Source: Periplaneta americana (lineage: Eukaryota > Arthropoda > Insecta > Blattodea > Blattidae). From it: DNA of 64,000 bases. Positions within the stretch are counted from its first letter, which is position 1. Each line of letters begins with the position of its first letter. A program made the translations under genes and the position numbers. The stretch spans positions 1,204,001 to 1,268,000 of the forward strand of contig NW_027185501.1 in assembly GCF_040183065.1 (NCBI RefSeq), read 5' to 3'. Below are positions 34,671 to 48,600 of the stretch, in pieces. The notes under the pieces were generated by a model that was not told where the DNA came from, ran no database searches, and worked only from the letters and a program-made list of their open reading frames with translations.

Positions 34671-36560
34671 TACAGGGAGTTATACATGAAATCTTGATTT
34701 ACATATTACACGTCACTGTTCGTTAACAGAAAACCACAATTTAAGTCACACGGAGTTAGTGTGCACTCGAAGTTGGATGCTTGACTGTTTTCAGCCCAAT
34801 TTGAGGTCTGTGGATATAGAGGGAAAAATTGGATCGGCTTGACGGTTGTCAGCCCAATTTGAATTCTGTGCATATGGAGGGATAAATTGCAACGGTATCG
34901 GTTAGAGTTCTCGAGTAGCTCAGTGGTAGAGCGTAGGTACGTTAAACCAAAGGTCCCGGGTTCTATACCAGGCTACGGAACAATTTTTCCCTCGAAATTA
35001 TTCAAATCAACTTTACAGGCAGTTATACCTGAAATCTTGATTTGCATAATACACTTCACTGTTCGTTAACAGAAAACCACAATTTAAGTCACACGGGTTT
35101 AGTGTGCACTCGAAGTTGGATGCTTGACGGTTGTCAGCCCAATTTGAGGTCTGTGGATATAGAGGGAAAAATTGGATCGGTGTCGGTTAGATTTCCCGAG
35201 TAGCTCAGTGGTAGAGCGTTGGTACGTTAAACCAAAGGTCCCGGGTTCGATATCCTGCTCCGGAACTATTTTTCCCTCGAAATTATTCAAATCAACTTTA
35301 CAGGGAGTTATACCTGAAATCTTGATTTGTATAATACACGTCACTGTTCGTTAACAGAAAACCAGAATTTAAGTCACACGGAGTTAGTGTGCACTCGAAA
35401 TTGGATGCTTGACGGTTGTCAGCCCAATTTGAGGACTGTGGATATCGAGGCAAAATTTGGATCGGTGTCGGTTAGAGTTCCCGAGTAGCTCAGTGGTAGA
35501 GCGTTGGTACGTTAACCCAAAGGTCCCGGGTTCGATATCCGGCTCCGGAACAATTTTTCCCTCGAAGTTATTCTAATGAACTTTACAGGGATTTATACCT
35601 AAAATCTTGATTTGCATAATACACGTCACTGTTCGTTAACAGAAAACCACAATTTAAGTCACACGGAGTTAGTGTGCACTCGAAGTTGGATGCTTGACGG
35701 TTGTCAGCCCACTTTGAGGTCTGTGGATATAGAGGGAAAAATTGGATCGGTGTCGGTTAGAGTTCCCTAGTAGCTCAGTGGTAGAGCGTTGGTACGTTAA
35801 TCCAAAGGTCCCGGGTTCGATACCTGGCTCCGGAACAATTTTTCCCTCGAAATTATTCAAATCAATTTTATAGGGAGTTATACCTGAAATCTCAATTTGC
35901 ATAATACACGTCACTGTTCGTTAACAGAAAACCACAATTTAAATCACACGGAGTTAGTGTGCACTCGAAGTTGGATGCTTGACGGTTGTCAGCCCAATTT
36001 GAGGTCTGTGGATATGGAGGGAAAAATTGGATCGGTGTCGGTTAGAGTTCCCGAGTAGCTCAGTGGTAGAGCGTTGGTACGTTAAACCAAAGGTCCCGGG
36101 ATCGATACCCGGCCCCGTGGTAGAGCGTTGCTACGTTAAACCAAATGTCCCGTGTTCGATACCCGGCTCCGGAACAATTTTTCCCTCGAAATTATTCAAA
36201 TCAACTTTACAGTTAATTATACCTGAAATCTTGATTTGCATAATACACGTCACTGTTCGTTAACAGAAAACCACAATTTAAGTCACACCGATTTAGTGTG
36301 CACTCGAAGTTGGATGCTTGACGCTTGTCAGCCCACTTTGGGGTCTGTGGATATAGAGGGATAAATTGGATCGGTGTCGGTTAGAGTTCCCGAGTAGCTC
36401 AGTGGTAGAGCGTTGGTACGTTAAACCAAAGGTCCCGGGTTCGATAACCGGCTCCGGAACAATTTTTCCCTCGAAATTATTCAAATCAACTTTACAGGGA
36501 GTTATACCTGAAATTTTGATTTGCATAATACACGTCACTGTTCGTTAACAGAAAACCACA
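34671..36560 (+). repeat. Array block 6: six units linking repeats B and C
   Basis: tRNA-like base 1 lies at 34909 (single, with 58-bp linker duplication), 35194, 35479, 35764, 36049 (double, 126 nt) and 36388. Units 35194, 35479 and 35764 resemble 31045, 32861 and 33146, as if the units between had been deleted. Confidence 0.88.
36049..36174 (+). tRNA. Double tRNA-like locus with consensus first half
   Basis: The first half is consensus up to the B-box change GGATCGATACC. The second half reads AAATGTCCCGTGTTCG, a T-stem mismatch shared with 42359, 49293, 53556 and 57535. No linker duplication precedes this copy although its relatives have one, so the two features can be exchanged separately. 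Confidence 0.82.
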
Positions 36561-39240
36561 ATTTAAATCACACGGAGTTATTGTGCACTCGACGTTGGTT
36601 GCTTGACGGTTGTCAGCCCACTTTGAGGTCTGTGGATATAGAGGGAAAAATTGGATCGGTGTCGGTTAGAGTTCCCGAGTAGCTCAGTGGTAGAGCGTTG
36701 GTACGTTAAACCAAAGTTCCCGGGTTCGATACCAGGCTCCGGAACAATTTTTCCCTCGAAATTATTCAAATCAACTTTACAGGCAGTTATACCTGAAATC
36801 TTGATTTGCATAATACACATCACTGTTCGTTAACAGAAAATCACAATTTAAGTCACACGGAGTTAGGGTGCACTCGAAGTTGGATGCTTGACGGTTGTCA
36901 GCCCAATTTGAGGTCTGTGGATATAGAGGGAAAAATTGGATCGGTGTCGGTTAGATTTCCCGAGTAGCTCAGTGGTAGAGCGTTGGTACGTTAAACCAAA
37001 GGTCCCGGGTTCGATATCCTGCTCCGGAACTATTTTTCCCTCGAAATTATTCAAATCAACTTTACAGGGATTTATACCTGAAATCTTGATTTGCATAATA
37101 CACGTCACAGTTCGTTAACAGAAAACCACAATTTAAGTCACACGGAGTGAGTGTGCACTCGAAGTTCGATGCTTGACGGTTGTCAGCCCACTTTGAGGTG
37201 TGTGGATATAGAGGGAAAAATTGGATCGATGTCGGTTAGAGTTCAAGAGAAGCTCAGTGGTAGAGCTTTGGTACGTTAAACCAAAGGTCCCGGGTTCTAT
37301 ACCCGGCTCCGGAACAATATTTCCCTCGAAATTATTCAAATCAACTTTACAGGGAGTTATACCTGAAATCTTGATTTGCATAATACACGTCACTGTTCGT
37401 TAACAGAAAAAAACAATTTAAATCACACGGAGGTAGTGTGCACTCGATGTTGGATGCTTGACGGTTGTCAGCCCACTTTGAGGTCTGTGGATATAGAGGA
37501 AATAATGGATCGGTGTCGGTTAGAGTTCCCGAGTAGCTAAGTGGTAGAACGTTGGTACGTTAAACCAAAGGTCTCGGGATCGATACCCGGCCCCGTGGTA
37601 GATCATTGCTACGTTAAACCAAGATCCCGGGTTCGATACCCGGCTCCGGAACAATTTCTCCCTCGAAATTATTCAAATCAACTTTACAGGGAGTTATACC
37701 TTAAATCTTGATTTGCATAATACACGTCACTGTTCTTTAACAGAAAACCACAATTTAAGTCACACGGAGTTAGTGTGCACTCGAAGTTGGATGCTTGACG
37801 GTTGTCAGCCCACTTTGAGTTCTGTTGATATAGAGGAAATATTGGATCGGTGTCGGTAAGAGTTCCCGAGTAGCTCAATGGTAGAGCGTTGGTACGTTAA
37901 ACCAAAGGTCCCGGGATCGATACCCGGCCCCGTGGTAGACCGTTGCTACGTTAAACCTAGGTCCCTGGTTCGATACCCGGCTCCGGAACAAATTTTCACT
38001 CGAAATTAAACAAATCAACTTTACAGGGAGTTATACCTGAAATCTTGATTTGCATAATACACGTCACTGTTCGTTAACAGAAAACCACAATTTAAGTCAC
38101 ACGCAGTTAGTGTGCACTCGAAGTTTGATGCTTGACGGTTGTCAGCCCACTTTGAGGTCTGTGGATATAGAAGGAAAAATTGAATCGGTGTCGGTTAGAG
38201 TTCCCGAGTACCTCAGTGGAAGAGCTTTGGTACGTTAAACCAAATGTCCCGGGTACGATACCCGGCTCCGGAACAATTTTTCCCTCGAAAATATATTGAA
38301 GTCAACTTTACAGGGGCTTATACCTGAAATGTTGATTTGCATAATACACGTCACTGTTCGTTAACAGAAAACCACAATTTAAATCACACGGAGTTAGTGT
38401 GCACTCGAAGTTGGATGCTTGACGGTTGTCAGCCCTCTTTGAGGTCTGTGGATATAGAGGGAATAATTGGATCGGTGTCGGTTAGAGTTCCCGAGTAGCT
38501 CAGTGGTAGAGCGTTGGTACGTTAAACCAAAGGTCCCGGGTTCGATACCAGGCTCCGGAACAATTTTTCCCTCGAAATTATTCAAATCAACTTTAGAGGG
38601 AGTTATACCTGAAATCTTGATTTGCATAATACACGTCACTGTTCGTTAACAGAAAACCAGAATTTAAGTCACACGGAGTTAGTGTGCACTCGAAGTTGGA
38701 TGCTTGACGGTTGTCAGCCCAATTTGAGGACTGTGGATATCGAGGCAAAATTTGGATCGGTGTCTTTTAGAGTTCCCGATTAGCTCAGTGGTAGAGCGTT
38801 GGTACGTTAAACCAAAGGTCCCGGTTTCGATAACCGGCTCCGGAACAATTTTTCCCTCGAAATTTTTCTAATCAACTTTACAGGGATTTATATCTAAAAT
38901 CTTGATTTGCATAATACACGTCACTGTTCGTTAACAGAAAACCACAATTTAAGTCACACGGAGTTAGTGTGCACTCGAAGTTGGATGCTTGACGGTTGTC
39001 AGCCCACTTTGAGGTCTGTGGATATAGAGGGAAAAATTGGATCGGTGTCGGTTAGAGTTCCCTAGTAGCTCAGTGGTAGAGCGTTGGTACGTTAATCCAA
39101 AGGTCCCGGGTTCGATACCTGGCTCCGGAACAATTTTTCCCCCGAAATTATTCAAATCAATTTTATAGGGACTTATACCTGAAATCTCCATTTGCATAAT
39201 ACACGTCACTGTTCGTTAACAGAAAACCACAATTTAAGTC
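36561..39240 (+). repeat. Further copy of part of higher-order repeat B (9 units)
   Basis: Nine units. tRNA-like base 1 lies at 36673, 36958, 37243, 37527 (double), 37864 (double), 38202, 38489, 38774 and 39059. Each is 5,913 bp after its partner at 30760 to 33146, including the extra unit type 32861. The first seven also match 26668 to 28484 at +10,005 bp. Confidence 0.93.
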
Positions 39241-42200
39241 ACACGGAGTTAGTGTGCACTCGAAGTTGGATGCTTGACTGTTGTCAGCCCAATTTGAGGT
39301 CTGTGGATATAGAGGGAAAAATTGGATCGGCTTGACGGTTGTCAGCCCAATTTGAATTCTGTGCATATGGAGGGAAAAATTGCAACGGTATCGGTTAGAG
39401 TTCCCGAGTAGCTCAGTGGTAGAGCGTTGGTAGGTTAAACCAAAGGTCCCGGGTTCGATACCAGGCTCCGGAACAATTTTTCCCTCGAAATTATTCAAAT
39501 CAACTTTACAGGCAGTTATACCTGAAATCTTGATTAGCATAATACACTTCACTGTTCGTTAACAGAAAATCACAATTTAAGTCACACGGAGTTAGGGTGC
39601 ACTCGAAGTAGGATGCTTGACGGTTGTCAGCCCAATTTGAGGTCTGTGGATATAGAGGGAAAAATTGGATCGGAGTCGGTTAGATTTCCCGAGTAGCTCA
39701 GTGGTAGAGCGTTGGTACGTTAAACCAAAGGTCCCGGGTTCGATATCCTGCTCCGGAACTATTTTTCCCTCGAAATTATTCAAATCAACTTTACAGGGAG
39801 TTATACCTGAAATCTTGATTTGCTTAATACACGTCACAGTTCGTTAACAGAAAACCACAATTTAAGTCACACGGAGTGAGTGTGCACTCGAAGTTCAATG
39901 CTTGACGGTTGTCAGCCCACTTTGAGGTGTGTGGATATAGAGGGAAAAATTGGATCGATGTCGGTTAGAGTTCAAGAGAAGCTCAGTGGTAGAGCTTTGG
40001 TACGTTAAACCAAAGGTCCCGGGTTCTATACCCGGCTCCGGAACAATATTTCCCTCGAAATTATTCAAATCAACTTTACAGGGAGTTATACCTGAAATCT
40101 TGATTTGCATAATACACGTCACTGTTCGTTAACAGAAAACCACAATTTAAATCACACGGAGGTAGTGTGCACTCGAAGTTGGATACTTGACGGTTGTCAG
40201 CCCACTTTGAGGTCTGTGGATATAGAGGAAATATTGGATCGGTGTCGGTTAGAGTTCCCGAGTAGCTCAATGGTAGAGCGTTGGTACGTTAAACCAAAGG
40301 TCCCGGGATCGATACCCGGCCCCGTGGTAGACCGTTGCTACGTTAAACCTAGGTCCCCGGTTCGATACCCGGCTCCGGAACAATTTTTCCCTCGAAATTA
40401 TACAAATCAACTTTACAGGGAGTTATACCTGAAATCTTGATTTGCATAATACACGTCACTGTTCGTTAACAGAAAACCACAATTTAAGTCACACGCAGTT
40501 AGTGTGCACTCGAAATTGGATGCTTGACGGTTGTCAGCCCACTTTGAGGTCTGTGGATATAGAAGGAAAAATTGAATCGGTGTCGGTTAGAGTTCCCGAG
40601 TACCTCAGTGGAAGAGCTTTGGTACGTTAAACCAAAGGTCCCGGGTACGATACCCGGCTCCGGAACAATTTTTCCCTCGAAAATATATTGAAGTCAACTT
40701 TACAGGGGCTTATACCTGAAATGTTGATTTGCATAATACACGTCACTGTTCGTTAACAGAAAGCCACAATTTAAATCACACGGAGTTAGTGTGCACTCGA
40801 AGTTGGATGCTTGACGGTTGTCAGCCCAATTTGAGGTCTGTGGATATAGAGGGAAAAATTGGATCGGTGTCGGTTAGAGTTCCCGAGTAGCTCAGTGGTA
40901 GAGCGTTGGTACGTTAAACCAAAGGTCCCGGGTTCGATACCCGGCTCCGGAACAATTTTTCCCACGAAATTATTCAAATCATCTTTACAGGAGTTATACC
41001 TGAAATCTTGATTTGCATAATACACTTTGCTGTTCGTTTACAGAAAACCACAATTTAAGTCACACGGAGTTAGTGTGCACTCGATGTTCGATGCTTGAAG
41101 GTTGTCAGCCCAATTTGAGGTCTGTGGTTATAGAGGGAAAAATTGGATCGGTGTCGGTTAGAGTTCCCGAGTCGCTCAGTGGTAGAGCGTTGGTACGTTC
41201 AACCTAAAGTCCAGCGTTCGATATCCGGCTCCGGAACAATTTTTCCCTCGAAATTTTTCAAATCCACTTTACAGGGAGTTATTTCTGAAATCTTGATTTG
41301 CATAATACACGTCACTGTTCGCTAACAGAATACCACAATTTAAGTCACACGGAGTTAGTGTGCACTCGAAGTTGGATGCTTGACGGTTGTCAGCCCACTT
41401 TGAGGTCTGTGAATATAGAGGGAAAAATTGGATCGGTGTTGTTTAGAGTTCCCGAGTAGGTCAGTGGAAGAGCGTTGGACGTTAAACCAAAGGTCCCGGG
41501 TTCGATACCCGGCTCCGGAACAATTTTTCCCTCGAAATTATTCAAATCAACTTTACAGGGAGTTATACCTGAAATCGTGATTTGCATAATACAAGTCACT
41601 GGTCGTTAACAGAAAACTACAATTTAAGTCACACGGAGTTAGTGTGCACTCGAAGTTGGATGCTTGACGGTTGTCAGCCCACTTTGAGTTATGTGGATAT
41701 AGAGGGAAAATTGCATCGGTATCGGTTAGAGTTCTCGAGTAGCTCAGTGGTTTAGCGTTGGAATGTTAAACCAAAGTTCCGGGTTCGATACCCGGCTTCG
41801 GAACAATTTTTCCCTCGAAATTATTCAAATCAACTTTCCAGGGAATTATATCCGGAAATCTTGATTTGCATAATACACGTCACTGTTCGTTAACAGAAAA
41901 CCACAATTTAAGTCACACGGAGTTAGTGTGCACTCGAAGTTTTATGCTTGACGGTTGTCAGCCCTCTTTGAGGTCTGTGGATATAGAGGGAAAAATTGGA
42001 TCGGTGTCGGTTAGAGTTCTCGAGTAGCTCAGTGGTAGAGCATTGGAATGTTAAACCAAAGTCCCGGGTTCGATACCCGGCTTCGGAACAATTTTTCCCT
42101 CGAAATTATTCAAATCAACTTTACAGGGAGTTATACCTGAAATCTTGATTTACATATTACACGTCACTGTTCGTTAATAGAAAACCACAATTTAATCACA

Positions 42201-43370
42201 CGGAGTTAGTGTGCACTCGAAGTTGGATGCTTGACTGTTGTCAGCCCAATTTGAGGTCTGTGGATATAGAGGGAAAAATTGGATCGCCTTGACGGTTGTC
42301 AGCCCAATTTGAATTCTGTGGATATGGAGGGAAAAATTGCAACGGTATCGGTTAGAGTTCCCGAGTAGCTCAGTGGTAGAGCGTTGGTACGTGAAACCAA
42401 AGGTCCCGGGATCGATACCCGGCCCCGTGGTAGAGCGTTGCTACGTTAAACCAAATGTCCCGTGTTCGATACCCGGCTCCGGAACAATTTTTCCCTCGAA
42501 ATTATTCAAATCAACTTTACAGTTAGTTATACCTGAAATCTTGATTTGCATAATACACGTCACTGTTCGTTAACAGAAAACCACAATTTAAGTCACACCG
42601 ATTTAGTGTGCACTCGAAGTTGGATGCTTGACGGTAGTCAGCCCACTTTGAGGTCTGTGGATATAGAGAGAAAAATTGGATCGGTGTCGGTTAGAGTTCC
42701 CGAGTAGCTCAGTGGTAGAGCGTTGGTACGTTAAACCAAAGGTCCCGGGTTCGATAACCGGCTCCGGAACAATTTTTCCCTCGAAATTATTCAAATCTAC
42801 TTTACAGGGAGTTATACCTGGAATTTTGATTTGCATAATACACGTCACTGTTCGTTAACAGAAAACCACAATTTAAATCACACGGAGTTATTGTGCACTC
42901 GACGTTGGTTGCTTGACGGTTGTCAGCCCACTTTGAGGTCTGTGGATATAGAGGGAAAAATTGGATCGGTGTCGGTTAGAGTTCCCGAGTAGCTCAGTGG
43001 TAGAGCGTTGGTACGTTAAACCAAAGGTCCCGGGTTCGATACCAGGCTCCGGAACAATTTTTCCCTCGAAATTATTCAAATCAACTTTACAGGCAGTTAT
43101 ACCTGAAATCTTGATTTGCATAATACACTTCACTGTTCGTTAACAGAAAATCACAATTTAAGTCACACGGAGTTAGGGTGCACTGGAAGTTGGATGCTTG
43201 ACGGTTGTCAGCCCAATTTGAGGTCTGTGGATATAGAGGGAAAAATTGGATCGGTGTCGGTTAGATTTCCCGAGTAGCTCAGTGGTAGAGCGTTGGTACG
43301 TTAAACCAAAGGTCCCGGGTTCGATATCCTGCTCCGGAAATATTTTTCCCTCGAAATTATTCAAATCAAC
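39241..43370 (+). repeat. Higher-order repeat C, copy 1
   Basis: Fourteen units. tRNA-like base 1 lies at 39402 (with 58-bp linker duplication), 39687, 39972, 40256 (double), 40594, 40881, 41165, 41450, 41733, 42018, 42359 (double with linker duplication), 42698, 42983 and 43268. The second copy is offset by 6,078 bp up to 40594 and by about 6,933 bp from 40881 on. The 855-bp jump equals three units present only in copy 2. Unit 40881 has an exact consensus tRNA-like body. Confidence 0.93.
40881..40952 (+). tRNA. tRNA-like gene, exact consensus copy in repeat C
   Basis: All 72 positions match the consensus. It lies far from the 16948/20188 pair in a different higher-order repeat and with a different spacer type (AATTTTTCCCACG after the body), so the consensus body has been kept in two lineages. 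T5 terminator present. Confidence 0.85.
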
Positions 43371-45640
43371 TTTACAGTTAGTTATACCTGAAATCTTGAT
43401 TTGCATAATACACGTCACTGTTCGTTAACAGAAAACCACAATTTAAGTCACACCGATTTAGTGTGCACTCGAAGTTGGATGCTTGACGGTTGTCAGCCCA
43501 CTTTGAGTTCTGTGGATATAGAGGGAAAAATTGGATCGGTGTCGGTTAGAGTTCCCTAGTAGCTCAGTGGTAGAGCGTTGGTACGTTAATCCAAAGGTCC
43601 CGGGTTCGATACCTTGCTCCGGAACAATTTTTCCCTCGAAATTATTCAAATCAATTTTATAGGGAGTTATACCTGAAATCTCGATTTGCATAATACACGT
43701 CACTTTTCGTTAACAGAAAACCACAATTTAAATCACACGGAGTTAGTGTGCACTCGAAGTTGGATGCTTGGCGGTTGTCAGCCCAATTTGAGGTCTGTGG
43801 ATATAGAGGGAAAAATTGGATCGGCTTGACGGTTGTCAGCCCAATTTGAGGTCTGTGGATATAGAGGGAAAAATTGCAACGGTATCGGTTAGAGTTCCCG
43901 AGTAGGTCAGTGGTAGAGCGTTGATACGTTAAACCAAAGGTCCCGGGATCGATACCCGGCCCCGTGGTAGAGCGTTGCTACGTTAAACCAAAAGTCCCGT
44001 GTTCGATACCCGGCCCCGGAACAATTTTTCCCTCGAAATTATTCAAATCAACTTTATAGTTAGTTATACCTGAAATCTTGATTTGCATAATACACGTCAC
44101 TGTTCGTTAACAGAAAACCACAATATAAGTCACACGCAGTTAGTGTGCACTCGAAGTTGGATGCTTGACGGTTGTCAGCCCACTTTGAGGTCTGTGGATA
44201 TAGAAGGAAAAATTGAATCGGTGTCGGTTAGAGTTCCCGAGTAGCTCAGTGGAAGAGCTTTGGTACGTTAAAGCAAAGGTCCCGGGTACGATACCCGGCT
44301 CCGGAACAATTTTTCCCTCGAAAATATATTTAAGTCAACTTTACAGGGACTTAAACCTGAAATGTTGATTTGCATAATACACGTCACTGTTCGTTAACAG
44401 AAAACCACAATTTAAGTCACACGGAGTTAGTGTACACTCGAAGTTCGATGCTTGACGGTTGTCAGCCCACTTTGATGTCTGTGGATATAGAGGGAAAAAT
44501 TGGATCGATGTCGGTTAGAGTTCAGGAGAAGATCAGTGGTAGAGATTTGGTACGTTAAACCAAAGGTCCCGGGTTCGATAACCGGCTCCGGAACAATATT
44601 TCCCTCGAAATTATTCAAATCAACTTTACAGGGAGTTATACCTGAAATCTTGATTTGCATAATACACGTCACTGTTCGTTAACAGAAAACCACAATTTAA
44701 ATCAGACGGAGGTAGTGTGCACTCGAAGTTGGATGCTTGACGGTTGTCAGCCCACTTTGAAGTCTGTGGATATAGAGGAAATATTGGATCGGTGTCGGTT
44801 AGAGTTCCCGAGTAGCTCAGTGGTAGAACGTTGGTACGTTAAACCGAAGGTCTCGGGATCGATCCCCGGCCCCGTGGTAGAGCATTGCTACGTTAAACTA
44901 AGGTCCCGGGTTCGATACCCGCCTCCGGAACAATTTCTCCCTCGAAATTATTCAAATCAACTTTACAGGGAGTTATACCTGAAATCTTGATTTGCATAAT
45001 ACACGTCACTGTTCGTTAACAGAAAACCACAATTTAAGTCACACGGAGTTAGTGTGCACTCGAAGTTGGATGCTTGACGGTTGTCAGCCCACTTTCAGTT
45101 CTGTTGATATAGAGGAAATATTGGATCGGTGTCGGTTAGAGTTCCCGAGTAGCTCAGTGGTAGAAAGTTGGTACGTTAAACCAAAGGTCCCGGGATCGTT
45201 ACCCGGCCCCGTGGTAGAGCGTTGCTACGTTAAACTTAGGTCCCGGGTTCTATACCCGGCTCCGGAACAATATTTCCCTCGAAATTATTCAAATCAACTT
45301 TACAGGGAGTTTTACTTGAAATCTTGATTTGCATAATACACGTCACTGTACGTTAACAGAAAACCACAATTTAAGTCACACGGAGTTTGTGTGCACTCGA
45401 AGTTGGATGCTTGACGGTTGTCAGCCCACTTTGAGGTCTGTGAATATAGAGGAAAAAATTGGATCGGTGTTGTTTAGAGTTCCCGAGTAGGTCAGTGGTA
45501 GAGCGTTGGACGTTAAACCAAAGGTCCCGGGTTCGATACCCAGCTCCGGAACAATTTTTCCCTCGAAATTATTCAAATCAACTTTCCAGGGAGTTATACC
45601 TGAAATCTTGATTTGCATAATACACGTCACTGTTCGTTAA
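43371..45640 (+). repeat. Array block 7: seven units, source-like for repeat D
   Basis: tRNA-like base 1 lies at 43553, 43896 (double with linker duplication), 44235, 44522, 44806 (double), 45143 (double) and 45481. Units 44235, 44522 and 44806 recur at +6,363 bp (50598, 50885, 51169). The adjacent pair of doubles 44806 and 45143 recurs at 60264 and 60601. Confidence 0.9.
44522..44593 (+). tRNA. tRNA-like copy with degraded A box, CAGGAGAAGATC type
   Basis: The acceptor reads TCAGGAG, the A box reads AAGATCAGTGG, and the D-stem and anticodon region read GAGATTTGG. The B box is kept (GGTTCGATAACC). The terminator is AATATTT. Relatives: 50885, 54864, 59980 and 61791. Spread of a probably dead copy argues for passive amplification. 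Confidence 0.78.
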
Positions 45641-48600
45641 CAGAAAACCACAATTTAAGTCACACGGAGTTAGTGTGCACTCGAAGTAGTATGCTTGACG
45701 GTTGTCAGCCCAATTTGAGGTCTGTGGATATAGAGGGAAAAATTGGATCGGAGTCGGTTAGATTTCCCGAGTAGCTCAGTGGTAGAGCGTTGGTACGTTA
45801 AACCAAAGGTCCCGGGTTCGATATCCTGCTCCGGAACTATTTTTCCCTCGAAATTATTCAAATCAACTTTACAGGGAGTTATACCTGAAATCTTGATTTG
45901 CATAATACACGTCACAGTTCGTTAACAGAAAACCACAATTTAAGTCACACGGAGTGAGTGTGCACTCGAAGTTCAATGCTTGACGGTTGTCAGCCCACTT
46001 TGAGGTGTGTGGATTTAGAGGGAAAAATTGGATCGATGTCGGTTAGAGTTCAAGAGAAGCTCAGTGGTAGAGCTTTGGTACGTTAAACCAAAGGTCCCGG
46101 GTTCTATACCCGGCTCCGGAACAATATTTCCCTCGAAATTATTCAAATCAACTTTACAGGGAGTTATACCTGAAATCTTGATTTGATTAATACACGTCAC
46201 TGTTCGTTAACAGAAAACCACAATTTAAATCACACGGAGGTAGTGTGCACTCGAAGTTGGATACTTGACGGTTGTCAGCCCACTTTGAGGTCTGTGGATA
46301 TAGAGGAAATATTGGATCGGTGTCGGTTAGAGTTCCCGAGTAGCTCAATGGTAGAGCGTTGGTACGTTAAACCAAAGGTCCCGGGATCGATACCCGGCCC
46401 CGTGGTAGACCGTTGCTACGTTAAACCTAGGTCCCCGGTTCGATACCCGGCTCCGGAACAATTTTTCCCTCGAAATTATACAAATCAACTTTACAGGGAG
46501 TTATACCTGAAATCTTGATTTGCATAATACACGTCACTGTTCGTTAACAGAAAACCACAATTTAAGTCACACGCAGTTAGTGTGCACTCGAAGTTGGATG
46601 CTTGACGGTTGTCAGCCCACTTTGAGGTCTGTGGATATAGAAGGAAAAATTGAATCGGTGTCGGTTAGAGTTCCCGAGTACCTCAGTGGAAGAGCTTTGG
46701 TACGTTAAACCACAGGTCCCGGGTACGATACCCGGCTCCGGAACAATTTTTCCCTCGAAAATATATTGAAGTCAACTTTACAGGGGCTTATACCTGAAAT
46801 GTTGATTTGCATAATACACGTCACTGTTCGTTAACAGAAAGCCACAATTTAAATCACACGGAGTTAGTGTGCACTCGAAGTTGGATGCTTGACGGTTGTC
46901 AGCCCTCTTTGAGGTCTGTGGATATAGAGGGAATAATTGGATCGGTGTCGGTTAGAGTTCCCGAGTAGCTCAGTGGTAGAGCGTTGGTACGTTAAACCAA
47001 AGGTCCCGGGTTCGATACCAGGCTCCGGAACAATTTTTCCCTCGAAATTATTCAAATCAACTTTACAGGGAGTTATACCTGAAATCTTGATTTGCATAAT
47101 ACACGTCACTGTTCGTTAACAGAAAACCAGAATTTAAGTCACACGGAGTTAGTGTGCACTCGAAGTTGGATGCTTGACGGTTGTCAGCCCAATTTGAGGA
47201 CTGTGGATATCGAGGCAAAATTTGGATCGGTGTCGGTTAGAGTTCCCGAGTAGCTCAGTGGTAGAGCGTTGGTACGTTAAACCAAAGGTCCCGGGTTCGA
47301 TATCCGGCTCCGGAACAATTTTTCCCTCGAAATTAATCTAATCATCTTTACAGGGATTTATACCTAAAATCTTGATTTGCATAATACACGTCACTGTTCG
47401 TTAACAGAAAACCACAATTTAAGTCACACGGAGTTAGTGTGCACTCGAAGTTGGATGCTTGACGGTTGTCAGCCCACTTTGAGGTCTGTGGATATAGAGG
47501 GAAAAATTGGATCGGTGTCGGTTAGAGTTCCCTAGTAGCTCAGTGGTAGAGCGTTGGTACGTTAATCCAAAGGTCCTGGGTTCGATACCTGGCTCCGGAA
47601 AAATTTTTCCCTCGAAATTATTCAAATCAATTTTATAGGGAGTTATACCTGAAATCTCCATTTGCATAATACAGGTCACTGTTCGTTAACAGAAAACCAC
47701 AATTTAAATCACACGGAGTTAGTGTGCACTCGAAGTTGGATGCTTGACGGTTGTCAGCCCAATTTGAGGTCTGTGGATATAGAGGGAAAAATTGGATCGG
47801 TGTCGGTTAGAGTTCCCGAGTAGCACAGTGGTAGAGCGTTGGTACGTTAAACCAAAGGTCCCGGGTTCGATACCCGGCTCCAGAACAATTTTTCCCACGA
47901 AATTATTCAAATCATCTTTACAGGAGTTATACCTGAAATCTTGATTTGCATAATACACGTTGCTGTTCGTTTACAGAAAACCACAATTTAAGTCACACGG
48001 AGTTAGTGTGCACTCGATGTTCGATGCTTGAAGGTTGTCAGCCCAATTTGAGGTCTGTAGTTATAGAGGGAAAAATTGGATCGGTGTCGGTTAGAGTTCC
48101 CGAGTCGCTCAGTGGTAGAGCGTTGGTACGTTCAACCTAAAGTCCAGCGTTCGATATCCGGCTCCGGAACAATTTTTCCCTCGAAATTTTTCAAATCCAC
48201 TTTACAGGGAGTTATTTCTGAAATCTTGATTTGCATAATACACGTCACTGTTCGCTAACAGAATACCACAATTTAAGTCACACGGAGTTAGTGTGCACTC
48301 GAAGTTGGATGCTTGACGGTTGTCAGCCCACTTTGAGGTCTGTGAATATAGAGGGAAAAATTGGATCGGTGTTGTTTAGAGTTCCCGAGTAGGTCAGTGG
48401 AAGAGCGTTGGACGTTAAACCAAAGGTCCCGGGTTCGATACCCGGCTCCGGAACAATTTTTCCCTCGAAATTATTCAAATCAACTTTACAGGGAGTTATA
48501 CCTGAAATCTTGATTTGCATAATACAAGTCACTGGTCGTTAACAGAAAACTACAATTTAAGTCACACGGAGTTAGTGTGCACTCGAAGTTGTATGCTTGA

